Source of the DNA: an uncultured Cycloclasticus sp.
Lineage (GTDB): Bacteria; Pseudomonadota; Gammaproteobacteria; Methylococcales; Cycloclasticaceae
DNA: 64,000 nt
NCBI GenBank assembly: GCA_913057515.1
Contig: CAJXOJ010000008.1
Span: 24,542 to 88,541, forward strand
Direction: 5' to 3'
Shown here: in pieces, positions 31,020 through 40,248 of the stretch
Position numbering within the stretch: the stretch's first letter is position 1
How the letters are laid out: each line of letters begins with the position of its first letter
Notes under the pieces: model-generated
What the model saw: only the letters and a program-made list of their open reading frames with translations
Database searches by the model: none
What the model was told of the DNA's origin: nothing
Made by a program: the position numbers and the translations under genes

Positions 31020-32030
31020 CTATGGCTTAGCAGGCTTAAGCTTCATAGAACCCGCTGACGAACTGTCACCTGACTCCGCTTTAACCGCAATACCCCAAGG
31101 GTAATGTCCGACCCGTACTGACTTCGTCACTTTTAACTTATCCACATCGATTATCGATATATCATTACTCGCCCCATTGGTTGTATAGAGGCGTTTCATA
31201 TCGGGCGAAAAGGCCAAATTCCAAACCCGCTGTCCCACTAATAAATATTTTTTGACTGTCATCGTTTTAATATCAACCACCGCCACACGATTAGCAGGCC
31301 CAAGGGCCACAAAAAGCAACTCGTTATTTGGGTGCGCTAAAACACCCACCGGCTGAATTAGCTCATCATTAACGCCTGCCACCTTAAAATGTAATTTTGC
31401 ACTGACTTGCTTGCTTGATACATCAATACGAGATAATGAACCTGCAATTTCCGAACTCACAAACAGCCATTGACCATCAACAGAAAATTCTGCCGCTCTA
31501 GGCCGTGGGTCAACCAGCGTATTCTCTTTAACCTGCTGCTCTTGTGGATCAATCCAATGCACCATATTGGTTGTTTCTGAGGTATTTACAACCCATTGCC
31601 CATCTTGGCTTATCGCAATGCCTTCAGGCTCAACACCTACGGCAATTTCTGCAATGGCCGTTTTTTTCTGAAGATCAATCACCGTTACTTTGTTATCGTC
31701 TTCATTAGAAACATATAACCATAGCCCATTGGGGTGGATTTTGAATAACTCAGGGTCATCACCTGATGGTAAATGACCAACCACTTTTAAGGTGACGGCA
31801 TCCAAAATCTGAATCGTATCATCATCACTTGCGGCAACGTACAGGTAAGCCTGGTCTTTACTAAAAGCAAGGCCACGGGGGCGTTGACCTAACGGCACGG
31901 TTTTCAAAAGTTTTCCGCTTTCACCATCAACAATGGCCAAAGCATTGTCCTTTTCTAAGGTGATATATAGCGTATCGGCAACACTTAATGTTGAGAAAAA
32001 CATCAACAAGATAACAATATATTTATTCAT
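31020..32030 (-). CDS. Periplasmic YVTN-type beta-propeller protein
   Basis: This 336-residue protein has a cleavable signal peptide (about residues 1-18, ending SVADT). Repeated 40-residue blades of YVTN type follow, with motifs such as LYVAASDDDTIQILD, LYVSNEDDNKVTVID and LYTTNGASNDISIID. It matches the beta-propeller proteins found with PQQ-dependent alcohol catabolism genes. The propeller may bind a cofactor, dehydrogenase or substrate in the periplasm; no catalytic role can be read from the sequence. Confidence 0.88.
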   Translation of the reverse strand: MNKYIVILLMFFSTLSVADTLYITLEKDNALAIVDGESGKLLKTVPLGQRPRGLAFSKDQAYLYVAASDDDTIQILDAVTLKVVGHLPSGDDPELFKIHPNGLWLYVSNEDDNKVTVIDLQKKTAIAEIAVGVEPEGIAISQDGQWVVNTSETTNMVHWIDPQEQQVKENTLVDPRPRAAEFSVDGQWLFVSSEIAGSLSRIDVSSKQVSAKLHFKVAGVNDELIQPVGVLAHPNNELLFVALGPANRVAVVDIKTMTVKKYLLVGQRVWNLAFSPDMKRLYTTNGASNDISIIDVDKLKVTKSVRVGHYPWGIAVKAESGDSSSAGSMKLKPAKP

Positions 32031-32054
32031 CTATCGGTTCCTTGATCTATTCCA

Positions 32055-33236
32055 TTAAAGGCGGCATGTTGATTCTGGCTCATCATACCCCAAGGTATCT
32101 AAATAGGTGCGGGGGTGTAAAAACTCTTTATGCGGTAACACCGAAACAATGGCCCTAGGCATAGCCAATAAAATAGGCTGACGCAACTGTTGATTCCATT
32201 GTCTAAACGTCAGCTTGACGCCTTTAAAGCCTGCCAAGCTAAATTGATCACTTAACATGAACTTTTTAACATCATCTAATTGCACACTATTGCTACGCGT
32301 CACCGCCTCTCCAATTGCTCTCACGGCTAACCATGCAGAGTAATCAATATCATTCATCCAACGGCCGGCTTGTTTATAAAACCGGTTCTGCATTTGCACC
32401 GCCCCCCATCGCTCATGTGTTCTATGCCAAGCAGTAGGCACTAAACCCTGAGTTCCAATAACGGGTCTGGGCCGCCATGTATTCATCGTTAAATATTCGC
32501 CAAACAAACCTTTTACATCAGCAACTAGCATTACATCGTAATCAGCCCCTTGGGTAAAAACCGGAATCTCTGCTTGTGCCGTCCGCCTTGCATCATGATC
32601 AAAGCTCCACGTTTTTTCTTCAACCAGTTTAATCCCAAAACGTGCTGCCGAACGCTTAATAGCTTTTGTAAAGCGAAGGTCTTCATGATCAGTGCCCTTC
32701 ACTAAAAACCATTTTGTCCAACGTTTTTTAAGCATCAGCTGGGCGAGCGCATCGGCCTTCATTTCATCACTGGGAATAATATGGAATGTATTGGTACTAC
32801 AACTTTCATTTCTCAACTCACCATCTGTTGAAGAAACATTAAACAGCAAAACATTATTCGCTTTAGCAATAACCGAGAGCTTTTTCAGTGTAACGGTTTG
32901 CACATCCGCGACAACATATTGATAACCGTCGGCTACTAACTGATTAAATTCAGATACAACATCTTCACCTACTAAGACATCAACACGTTTGAGTTCATAA
33001 TGATGTCCTGTAAACATTCCCGTGGTATTGTTATCTTTGGTTGCTAAAATAGCGCCTTGCACACCTGCGTCCGATAGAACAGGATCAAGATTCGATAAGG
33101 CAGCTGGGTGCGACATTTTTTCGGTTAAAAAAGCCATATCGACAGCAAGATTATCCGCATAAACTGAGCTAGAAAAACAGGCTATTGAGCAAGCAATATA
33201 ACCAATGAAGCGCAGAATTAATAAAATATGTCTCAT
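32055..33236 (-). CDS. Periplasmic substrate-binding-like protein of PQQ-alcohol-associated cassette
   Basis: This 393-residue protein has a signal peptide (about residues 1-27, ending SSVYA) and the type I periplasmic binding fold of the branched-chain amino acid family. It resembles the binding protein that accompanies the beta-propeller and ABC genes in PQQ-alcohol clusters. It is first in the four-gene operon. A binding protein combined with an ABC-2 exporter-type permease is unusual, so it may act as a sensor or delivery factor rather than in import. Confidence 0.85.
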   Translation of the reverse strand: MRHILLILRFIGYIACSIACFSSSVYADNLAVDMAFLTEKMSHPAALSNLDPVLSDAGVQGAILATKDNNTTGMFTGHHYELKRVDVLVGEDVVSEFNQLVADGYQYVVADVQTVTLKKLSVIAKANNVLLFNVSSTDGELRNESCSTNTFHIIPSDEMKADALAQLMLKKRWTKWFLVKGTDHEDLRFTKAIKRSAARFGIKLVEEKTWSFDHDARRTAQAEIPVFTQGADYDVMLVADVKGLFGEYLTMNTWRPRPVIGTQGLVPTAWHRTHERWGAVQMQNRFYKQAGRWMNDIDYSAWLAVRAIGEAVTRSNSVQLDDVKKFMLSDQFSLAGFKGVKLTFRQWNQQLRQPILLAMPRAIVSVLPHKEFLHPRTYLDTLGYDEPESTCRL

Positions 33237-33378
33237 GAGCCTTACTGTAGTATTTTTTAATTAACTGATAATAACGTATGCCATGTAAAGATAAACCCTT
33301 TCCGGTCATTTACTGAGCGCTGCTATTATTTGAATTAATAACCAGCCACCCATGCATTTAGAGTATAAAATAGCAGGC

Positions 33379-33407
33379 AAAAAAAAGGCGACCCATAAAG
33401 AGTCGCC
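33379..33407 (-). terminator. Rho-independent terminator of the small-RNA candidate
   Basis: On the - strand GGCGAC (33407-33402) pairs with GTCGCC (33392-33387) across a nine-base loop and is followed by eight T residues (33386-33379). Confidence 0.85.
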
Positions 33408-33467
33408 AAAGAGGAGGAGAACATTATCACGTTGAACAACCTGAGAACAGAGTTGCAGTAACAATGT
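33379..33467 (-). ncRNA. Candidate small regulatory RNA, about 89 nt, with CU-rich anti-Shine-Dalgarno segment
   Basis: Downstream of a near-consensus promoter the - strand gives an RNA of about 89 nt. Its first ten bases, ACATTGTTAC (33467-33458), can pair with GTGATAATGT further along, allowing G-U pairs. Inside this, GCAAC pairs with GTTGT and CTG with CAG around a TTCT loop. The folded part is followed by unpaired TCTCCTCCTCTTT, complementary to Shine-Dalgarno sequences. A terminator stem GGCGAC/GTCGCC and eight T residues end it. The layout is that of a trans-acting, Hfq-type small RNA. No open frame of note is present. The transcript is inferred, not observed. Confidence 0.72.
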
Positions 33468-33473
33468 GAGTTC

Positions 33474-33502
33474 ATATTATATTGCTCCGCAACACTTGTC
33501 AA
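33474..33502 (-). promoter_or_regulatory. Sigma-70 promoter of the small-RNA candidate
   Basis: A perfect -35 box TTGACA (33502-33497) is followed after 17 bases by TAATAT (33479-33474). An overlapping perfect TATAAT (33481-33476) lies at 15-base spacing. The predicted start, near 33467, falls exactly at the first base of the 5' stem of the RNA. It is the best promoter match I found in the window. Confidence 0.8.
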
Positions 33503-33592
33503 GACCGTTTCTAATCTTTGCGTTAAAAAAACCTAACCTATTGAAATAGAAGAATAATTACATAGCTTATTTGGATTTAACTTAAGGACATA

Positions 33593-34444
33593 ATGAATAT
33601 TAAATACTCAACGGCAAACCCTGCTTTAGACGTTATTGAACGTCACCCAAAAACGGCCACACGCCGCCCTATCTTATTTATTCATGGGGCAAACATGTCT
33701 GCTTGGTGCTGGGATGAATACTTTATGCCTTTTTTTTCCGACCTAGGCCACCCTACCTACGCTGTTAACTTACGGGGACATGGAAAAAGTGAAGGAAGCG
33801 CGATGCTTGCTTCAAACAGCATTGCTGATTATGTTAATGATCTACAACGTGTTATTGATGAAATTGGAGAGCCGCCGATTCTTATTGGCCACTCACTGGG
33901 CGGGCTTATCATCCAAAAGTTTATAGAGAAAAAAACGGTTCCCGCCTGCATTCTCATGGCAACCGTTCCTGTTGATGGCCTAATACCGTCTATTGTAGAC
34001 TTAGCGCTAAACCCTACTTTTTATATGCAAATGAACCTTAGCGAACTGGTAGGCACTTGGTTTTCGCCGGTCGATGTGACACGTAAGTCTGTATTTTCAG
34101 GGCATGTCAGTGATGACGTTGTTATTCGTTACTGCGCAGAAATGCAACAAGGATCTCCTAAGGCACTATTAGATACATTATGGCTCGGTTTACCAACCTA
34201 TAAAAACCCATTTGATATCCCCATGTTAGCGCTCAGCGCTGATGAGGACACCTTTTTTAGGCCTGCACATATTAGAAAAACGGCAATAGCGTATAAAGCT
34301 GATTATATCAATATGAAAAAAACGGGGCATACCATGATGATAGATGTGCATTGGCGCGAAAGCGCAGAGGCCATTAATCATTGGTTAGAAGAAAAAAACC
34401 TATCTAGCCCCTTAACAAACCTTAACAATAATAAGGCTAACTAA
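33593..34444 (+). CDS. Alpha/beta hydrolase
   Basis: This 283-residue protein has the alpha/beta-hydrolase fold. The oxyanion-hole motif FIHGANM is near residue 30, the nucleophile elbow GHSLGG has S101, an acidic residue lies in ALSADEDTF (about 216-219), and the catalytic histidine is H246 in TGHTMMID. There is no signal peptide, so it is cytoplasmic. The substrate cannot be inferred; esterase, thioesterase or meta-cleavage hydrolase activities all occur in this group. AAGGA precedes the ATG. Confidence 0.88.
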   Translation: MNIKYSTANPALDVIERHPKTATRRPILFIHGANMSAWCWDEYFMPFFSDLGHPTYAVNLRGHGKSEGSAMLASNSIADYVNDLQRVIDEIGEPPILIGHSLGGLIIQKFIEKKTVPACILMATVPVDGLIPSIVDLALNPTFYMQMNLSELVGTWFSPVDVTRKSVFSGHVSDDVVIRYCAEMQQGSPKALLDTLWLGLPTYKNPFDIPMLALSADEDTFFRPAHIRKTAIAYKADYINMKKTGHTMMIDVHWRESAEAINHWLEEKNLSSPLTNLNNNKAN

Positions 34445-34462
34445 GTAGCCTTATTATTGTTA
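34423..34462. terminator. Long palindrome, probable bidirectional terminator
   Basis: Perfect 17-base arms (34423-34439 and 34446-34462) with a six-base loop form a hairpin. Its inner AAGGCTA/TAGCCTT part is followed by TTATTATTGTTA on both strands. It lies between the convergent hydrolase and glutamate dehydrogenase genes. The hydrolase stop codon is in the loop. Confidence 0.65.
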
Positions 34463-34470
34463 GATCAGCA

Positions 34471-37400
34471 TCACTGTGTTGTTAGCCTTCCTTTGCTCTT
34501 TTCAATCAGTGTATGAAGCTCTTTCAAAATAACAGACAGTTGTTCAATTTCCATTTCATTCTCTGCTTGGATCACAGTCACTAAGTGTAAATATCGCTCA
34601 ATGTCGACATGGTTCTGCTCACACCAGTGCCCTACTCGACTTTGTACTGTTTGTTTTTTGGCCGAATACCTGAACAGTAACGATAACAATGCACGGACTT
34701 CTACATGCAGATCATCTCGTAAAGCCGAACGGGCTAGTGATTGCCAATAGTTTTGACGAGGGAGCTGACTCACTCTTTCGTACAACCAGTTCAACTTAAG
34801 CTCACCAATCATTGAGAAATAAACGGCTATTACATCATTCTTTTTTGCTTTCACAACACCATGAATAGCGATAATATCTAGGCAGATAAATTCTAAATCT
34901 AAACCGCTCATTTTAACGGCTAAAGACTCCGTTACACCGGCTGATTGATACTCCGCTTGACGATTTTTGACGCGTTCTTGGTCTTCATTAGGCGCAAAAC
35001 TTATCATCTCTTTGCTCATAGACTTAATACTAGTAGAAAACTCACTAACAATTTCGTCAATGGATTCCACATGTGAGCGATTGCTATGTAACCAATACAT
35101 CGTTCGTTCAACCAGCTTACGAACTTTCATTAACATCTCTATTTGAATATCAGCTGGCACCGCATTATCTAGTGACTCAATTGCTTCCCAAATAGCATTG
35201 ACATTAAAAATATCACAAGCGATTTTATAGTTGCGCACCACCTCTTCAATGTTCGCCCCAGCCTCATCCCTCATTCGAAAAGCAAATGACGGCCCTAAGC
35301 GATTGACCATACTATTAACAATTTGATTGATAATAATTTCATCCCGCAACCGGTGATCTTCAATACAAGACACAAACTTACGACTTAAATTTGATGGGAA
35401 ATAGGCCAATAAATCTTGCTTAAAGCCTTTATCTTGAATAACCGAAGAGCCCTGCATCAAGTCTTTTAATAACAGCTTCCCATATGCAAAAATAACCGCT
35501 AACTCAGGCCGGTACAACCCTTTACCTTTAGCCTTTCTCTCATCGATCTCTTCTTGATTAGGTAAAAACTCAACCGACCTGTCTAGCCGACCTTCTTGTG
35601 CGAGCTGGTTAATCAAACGAGCATGCACCTCTAACATATCAGCCGCTTGGCTTTCTACCATCGAAATAGCCTGTGTTTGTAAGTAATTATTTCGAAGCAC
35701 CAATTCACCCACTTCATTGGTCATTTTAGCCAGCAAAACATTACGTTGCTTAGCGGTCATATCACCTTGCTCAATGATCTTATTGAGTAAGATTTTAATA
35801 TTCACTTCATGATCTGAGCAATCTACGCCCGCCGCATTATCAATGGCATCTGTATTAATCCGCCCTATTGCAGCGTATTCAATCCTACCTAATTGAGTTA
35901 ACCCTAAATTACCCCCCTCACCCATTACTTTACAGCGCAGCTCTGCCCCATTAACCCTTAGGGAATCATTCGCTCGGTCACCAACATCTGCATCGCTTTC
36001 AGTTTTAGATTTTACATATGTTCCAATGCCGCCATTCCAAAGTAAATCGACAGGCGCTTTTAGCATCGCCTGAATCAACTCATTAGGTGTGAGTGCTTTA
36101 TCTTTAATATCTAAAACTTTCTGAACTTCCGGGGTTAATGTAATGGACTTATCGGCCCTTGAAAAAACACCTCCACCTTTTGAGATCAGTTTTTCATCAT
36201 AATCAGCCCACGTTGAACGGGGTAGATTAAAGAGGCGTTCACGCTCTTTAAATGAAATATCTGTATCCGGATCTGGGTCTAAAAAAATATGCAGATGATT
36301 AAAAGCACCCACGAGGCGAATTTTTTCGGAGAGCAACATCCCATTGCCAAATACATCGCCTCCCATGTCACCAATTCCAACTACCTCAAAAGGCGTCGTT
36401 TGAATATCAACATCCATTTCCCTAAAGTGCCGCTTAACCGACTCCCATGCCCCTTTGGCGGTAATACCCATTTTTTTATGGTCATAACCAACCGACCCAC
36501 CTGATGCAAATGCATCACCTAGCCAAAAATCATGCGCGATGGCTATATCATTAGCGATATCGGAAAAAGTTGCTGTTCCCTTATCAGCGGCAACAACTAG
36601 GTATGGATCATCATCGTCGTATCGAACGACATTCTTCGGCGCTATCACTTCCTCGCCTTTCAAATTATCGGTAATATCTAATAAAGCACCAATAAAAATA
36701 CTGTAACAGGCCACCACCTCTTTCATCATCTCATCGCGTGTCAAACCATCGAGCGACCTTTTTACAATGAAGCCCCCTTTTGCTCCCGTTGGAACAATCA
36801 CCGCATTTTTTGACATTTGCGCTTTCATTAAACCCAAAATTTCCGTTCTAAAATCCTCTTTTCGGTCTGACCAACGCAAGCCTCCACGTGCAACTGAACC
36901 ACCTCTTAAATGCACACCTTCGACACGCGGGGAATAAACAAAAATTTCAAATTTAGGCCGCGGTGATGGCAGATCGGTAATGCTTTCGGGATTCAGTTTA
37001 AAGGTAATATAGGGCACACCCGCAGCATCAACACTCAACTGATAGTAATTAGTTCGTAGTGTAGATTGAATTAAATTCAAATAGCGGCGTAAAATTCGGT
37101 CTTCATCTAACGAAACGACCTTTTCAATTTCAGCGCAAATCTCTACTTCTTGCTGTTCAAGCTTCGCTGCTTTGGCTTTAATTGATGGATCAAACTTAAG
37201 CTGAAATAAGTCAACTAACTGCCCTGCAATAACTGGATTATCTTGTAACGTTTTTTCGACATAGGCTTGACTAAAGGTTAACCCCGCTTGGCGTAAATAA
37301 AAGTAATACGCCCGCAACAGCATAATTTTCTTCCAGTCAAGATTAGCCTTAATAACGAGTTGATTAAAACCATCATTCTCGACGTGCCCTTCCCATACTT

Positions 37401-39312
37401 TTTCAAAAACTGACTGGAAGTTTTCTTTAATATCTTCTACTTCCGGCAAATCAGCGTTATAAACCAAGCCAAAGTCGTGAATCCAATACGTTAATGCTGA
37501 CCGTGCGTCAGATATTTCGAAGGGACGTTCATCAAAAACAGTCACACCCATATTTTCTAAAACTGGTAGTGTTTGTGACAAGGGTGCTGGCACATCTTTA
37601 TTGATTAATTTAAATTGCAGCCCCTTACCATGTGACTCAAGCGGCTGATACAAAGACATCTGGATACATTGCTTCGTACTGGTCTGCAACAGCTCTGATT
37701 TTTCTATATCAGCCACTGCAAACCTAGCAGGGTAATTATCCTTGTAGGCCGATGAAAAACCCTCCCCATACCGATTGTATAGTTCCATTCCTACGGTTTC
37801 ACCATGTTGATGAATTAACGCTGACAATAAATCATCTTTCCAATCCCTGAGAATTTCTACTATTTCACTTTCAACTTCACACGCATCAAACTCGCCCTTC
37901 CAATCGCTACGGGTATGCACCATAAAATGAACACGGGCAAAAATAGATTCACTAAACTGAACATTAAAGTCAACATTATCTGTCTGCAGCTTATTTTTGA
38001 TAACCTGCTCCATCTTCTTCCTGACTCCTGTGTTATAGCGATCCCTTGGTACGTAGACGAGCATAGAAACAAATTGTCCATAGGTATCTGTTCTTGCAAA
38101 AAGGCGAATTCGTTGGCGCTCTCTTAATTTCAGCACCCCCAAGGCTAAAGCCAACAACTCATTAGCATTCGAATGAAATAACTCATCTCGTGGTAAGCCT
38201 TCCAATACATTCATTAACGATTTACCGCTATGACTGTTTTCTTTGAAGTTCGACTTAGCAAATACCTTACTTACTTTTTTACGAATCAGTGGTAATTCGC
38301 CTATCCGGACGAGATAAGCTGCTGAAGTATACAAGCCCAAAAAGCGGTACTCGCCTACCACTTCACCCTTAGCATTGAATTTTTTCACGCCGACATAATC
38401 CATATAAGCTGGACGGTGAATAATCGATTCTGTCGTTGCTTTAGTCACAATTAATGGGCTTGGCTCACTCATAAAGCTACAGGCTGCGTCGGTCATTGGT
38501 ATCACATCAGCGTGCGGAATAGTCGCCAATTCATCTCTTAAAATACCGTGACCTGTGCCTTCTATAATTTTAAAGCCATCAGACCCTTTTCCTTTGACTA
38601 ACTCATACTCACGACAACCGAGAAACAAAAAATTCTCATCGGCGAGCCAATTCAAAAATGCTATTGTTTCGCCAATATCTTGGTTTTTATCCTTTGGTGG
38701 GTGCTCTTTCAATGTAGCAACGGAGGCCTGCAACATAGTCACACACGCTCTCCAGTCCTCTGTTACAGCTGCATTATAGTTCAGTACTTTCGTTATTTGA
38801 TCTGATAATAATTCAAGCGCTAACCCATCATCAGGCTGGCGGTCGACTTCTAAACGTATCAATGCCTCATTGGTTGCGTGGCCGTTATCTTTTGACTGTT
38901 GCCGAACCCCATTTTCATCCCGCAGAATGCTGATAACTGGGTGAACAACTAGGTGACACGTTAAACCACTTGCATTCAAGTTCATTGTTAACGAACTCAA
39001 TAGAAAGGACCTATCCGCCGTTACTATTTCTATAACGCTATAAGGTGATTCCCATCCATGTGTTTCAAAGTTAGGGTTATAGACATTCACCCTAGACTCT
39101 TTGACCTGTCTTGTCTGAGCTAAATTCCAATGTGCGATAGCGGCACCATAAAGGTCTTCTAGCTCTCTTTCAAAAAGATCCTCCGATGCAACATCATGAT
39201 AATATTCTTGGATAAATGCATTGATCATTGACGCTTCTGTTTTTTCAAAGCGGTTATTAATGATTTTTTCTAGCTGAGTAAAAATTTGTTCTTTTTCTTT
39301 TGCTTCAACCAC
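34471..39312 (-). CDS. gdhB: NAD-specific glutamate dehydrogenase, 180-kDa class
   Basis: This very large (1613-residue) enzyme oxidises glutamate to 2-oxoglutarate and ammonia with NAD. It belongs to the bacterial GDH-180 class, recognised by length, by an N-terminal region with ACT-like segments and by a central catalytic domain. That domain carries GGLRWSDRKEDFRTEILGLM, VPTGAKGGF and GDMGGDVFGNGML. The reading starts with GTG at 39312, with GGAG about 11 bases upstream. It is transcribed alone. The class is usually catabolic and may be allosterically controlled by amino acids. Confidence 0.95.
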   Translation of the reverse strand: MVEAKEKEQIFTQLEKIINNRFEKTEASMINAFIQEYYHDVASEDLFERELEDLYGAAIAHWNLAQTRQVKESRVNVYNPNFETHGWESPYSVIEIVTADRSFLLSSLTMNLNASGLTCHLVVHPVISILRDENGVRQQSKDNGHATNEALIRLEVDRQPDDGLALELLSDQITKVLNYNAAVTEDWRACVTMLQASVATLKEHPPKDKNQDIGETIAFLNWLADENFLFLGCREYELVKGKGSDGFKIIEGTGHGILRDELATIPHADVIPMTDAACSFMSEPSPLIVTKATTESIIHRPAYMDYVGVKKFNAKGEVVGEYRFLGLYTSAAYLVRIGELPLIRKKVSKVFAKSNFKENSHSGKSLMNVLEGLPRDELFHSNANELLALALGVLKLRERQRIRLFARTDTYGQFVSMLVYVPRDRYNTGVRKKMEQVIKNKLQTDNVDFNVQFSESIFARVHFMVHTRSDWKGEFDACEVESEIVEILRDWKDDLLSALIHQHGETVGMELYNRYGEGFSSAYKDNYPARFAVADIEKSELLQTSTKQCIQMSLYQPLESHGKGLQFKLINKDVPAPLSQTLPVLENMGVTVFDERPFEISDARSALTYWIHDFGLVYNADLPEVEDIKENFQSVFEKVWEGHVENDGFNQLVIKANLDWKKIMLLRAYYFYLRQAGLTFSQAYVEKTLQDNPVIAGQLVDLFQLKFDPSIKAKAAKLEQQEVEICAEIEKVVSLDEDRILRRYLNLIQSTLRTNYYQLSVDAAGVPYITFKLNPESITDLPSPRPKFEIFVYSPRVEGVHLRGGSVARGGLRWSDRKEDFRTEILGLMKAQMSKNAVIVPTGAKGGFIVKRSLDGLTRDEMMKEVVACYSIFIGALLDITDNLKGEEVIAPKNVVRYDDDDPYLVVAADKGTATFSDIANDIAIAHDFWLGDAFASGGSVGYDHKKMGITAKGAWESVKRHFREMDVDIQTTPFEVVGIGDMGGDVFGNGMLLSEKIRLVGAFNHLHIFLDPDPDTDISFKERERLFNLPRSTWADYDEKLISKGGGVFSRADKSITLTPEVQKVLDIKDKALTPNELIQAMLKAPVDLLWNGGIGTYVKSKTESDADVGDRANDSLRVNGAELRCKVMGEGGNLGLTQLGRIEYAAIGRINTDAIDNAAGVDCSDHEVNIKILLNKIIEQGDMTAKQRNVLLAKMTNEVGELVLRNNYLQTQAISMVESQAADMLEVHARLINQLAQEGRLDRSVEFLPNQEEIDERKAKGKGLYRPELAVIFAYGKLLLKDLMQGSSVIQDKGFKQDLLAYFPSNLSRKFVSCIEDHRLRDEIIINQIVNSMVNRLGPSFAFRMRDEAGANIEEVVRNYKIACDIFNVNAIWEAIESLDNAVPADIQIEMLMKVRKLVERTMYWLHSNRSHVESIDEIVSEFSTSIKSMSKEMISFAPNEDQERVKNRQAEYQSAGVTESLAVKMSGLDLEFICLDIIAIHGVVKAKKNDVIAVYFSMIGELKLNWLYERVSQLPRQNYWQSLARSALRDDLHVEVRALLSLLFRYSAKKQTVQSRVGHWCEQNHVDIERYLHLVTVIQAENEMEIEQLSVILKELHTLIEKSKGRLTTQ

Positions 39313-39575
39313 TATTGAAAATCTCCATGTTTATCTATTAAAACAGTATAGGAGATATTCTTAATTTTGCTCACCCTACCAGTAAACCGATCTGTGCAAA
39401 TCACTCATATAGGATTAGTAGCCAAAAAGTCCCGTTGTTATGCTTTTATCCTAAGCGTATAGCTCAACAACGAAATATATCGAAGAGATGATGGCTGTCA
39501 CCTTTCATATTTCAAGTAACACAAACCAGTTGTTAGCCAAACGATTAAACAGGAAGGAAGTAAATTTGCTTAATC

Positions 39576-39944
39576 TTAGCTAGCCTTACCTTGCTTCTTA
39601 ATAAAACTGTCTAATAGTTGTAAACTGGTTTGCTCAAACGCTATGAATTTCAAATTAAAACTATATGCATTTTCGGCTAAACGATAGCTATTTTGAATAC
39701 CGCAGGTAACCATTATGGTTGTATTATCTAAAGTCAGACGCACAGATAATCGCATAGACGGTTCATGGTTTAATTGATAACCCATCGGCAATATCTCTTG
39801 TGCCGTTATTCGATCACACGTCATGCCTATTCCACCCAAGGAGATATTCTCAGCACACGCTTGCAATTTAAGTCGACTCGCTGTTTCTAGTTCAATTTCT
39901 TGCTGGTAGTTAACCCGTCGGTATTTACGTTCGTATACTTGCAT
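39576..39944 (-). CDS. PilZ-domain protein
   Basis: This 122-residue protein is a stand-alone PilZ domain. The RxxxR motif (R6-KYR-R10) at the N-terminus and the N-x-S-x-x-G motif (AENISLGGIG, about residues 30-39) are the two elements that bind cyclic di-GMP. Output could be motility, adhesion or polysaccharide control; the neighbours give no clue. It is the only cyclic-di-GMP-related gene seen in the window. Confidence 0.85.
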   Translation of the reverse strand: MQVYERKYRRVNYQQEIELETASRLKLQACAENISLGGIGMTCDRITAQEILPMGYQLNHEPSMRLSVRLTLDNTTIMVTCGIQNSYRLAENAYSFNLKFIAFEQTSLQLLDSFIKKQGKAS

Positions 39945-40248
39945 AGTGTGTCTTTCAGCTCGTTAAACAGCTTGTTATATGAGCTAGGAATTATCATTTT
40001 CCCTAACTCTACCACGAATCTTGCCCACTACAACCCCACAAGTCCATACTGGCGCATTAAACATCAACCTAGCTTATATTATTAAGTTCTCATTTCTAAT
40101 GTTATTCATTATTCACTCGCCTTCAAGCGGGGTAACCTTCATCATAATAAAGCCACTCTCTACAAACCCTTTATAAAATCAAGCTTTTCACTTGCTCACT
40201 AGGCACCTCAACGTTACCATTAATTTTTCGACCTAAACCGTTACTAAC
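39945..40248. other. 304-base intergenic stretch between pilZ and tupA
   Basis: This is a divergent control region for the PilZ gene (-) and the tungstate operon (+). I saw no gene, no clear ModE- or TunR-like palindrome and no riboswitch-like fold. A TATAAA box (about 70 bases before tupA) lacks a good -35 element. Confidence 0.4.

Larger units (their letters stand above)
33237..33592. other. 356-base intergenic stretch holding a small-RNA candidate
   Basis: The stretch separates the PQQ-associated operon (-) from the alpha/beta hydrolase gene (+). The segment 33379-33502 contains a complete - strand transcription unit, annotated separately. Positions 33237-33378 should hold the promoter of the binding-protein operon, but I could not pick one by eye; I saw no sigma-54 type GG/GC pair. 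Confidence 0.6.

Noticed and set aside
33411..33450. + strand GAGGAGGAG as a ribosome-binding site for a short gene
   Set aside because: The following + strand frame is only about ten codons. The region is explained better by the - strand small-RNA candidate.
39440..39480. CGTTGTT...AACAACG pair between pilZ and the glutamate dehydrogenase gene
   Set aside because: Short arms with a long, poorly paired interior and no T-run; not convincing as a terminator or operator.
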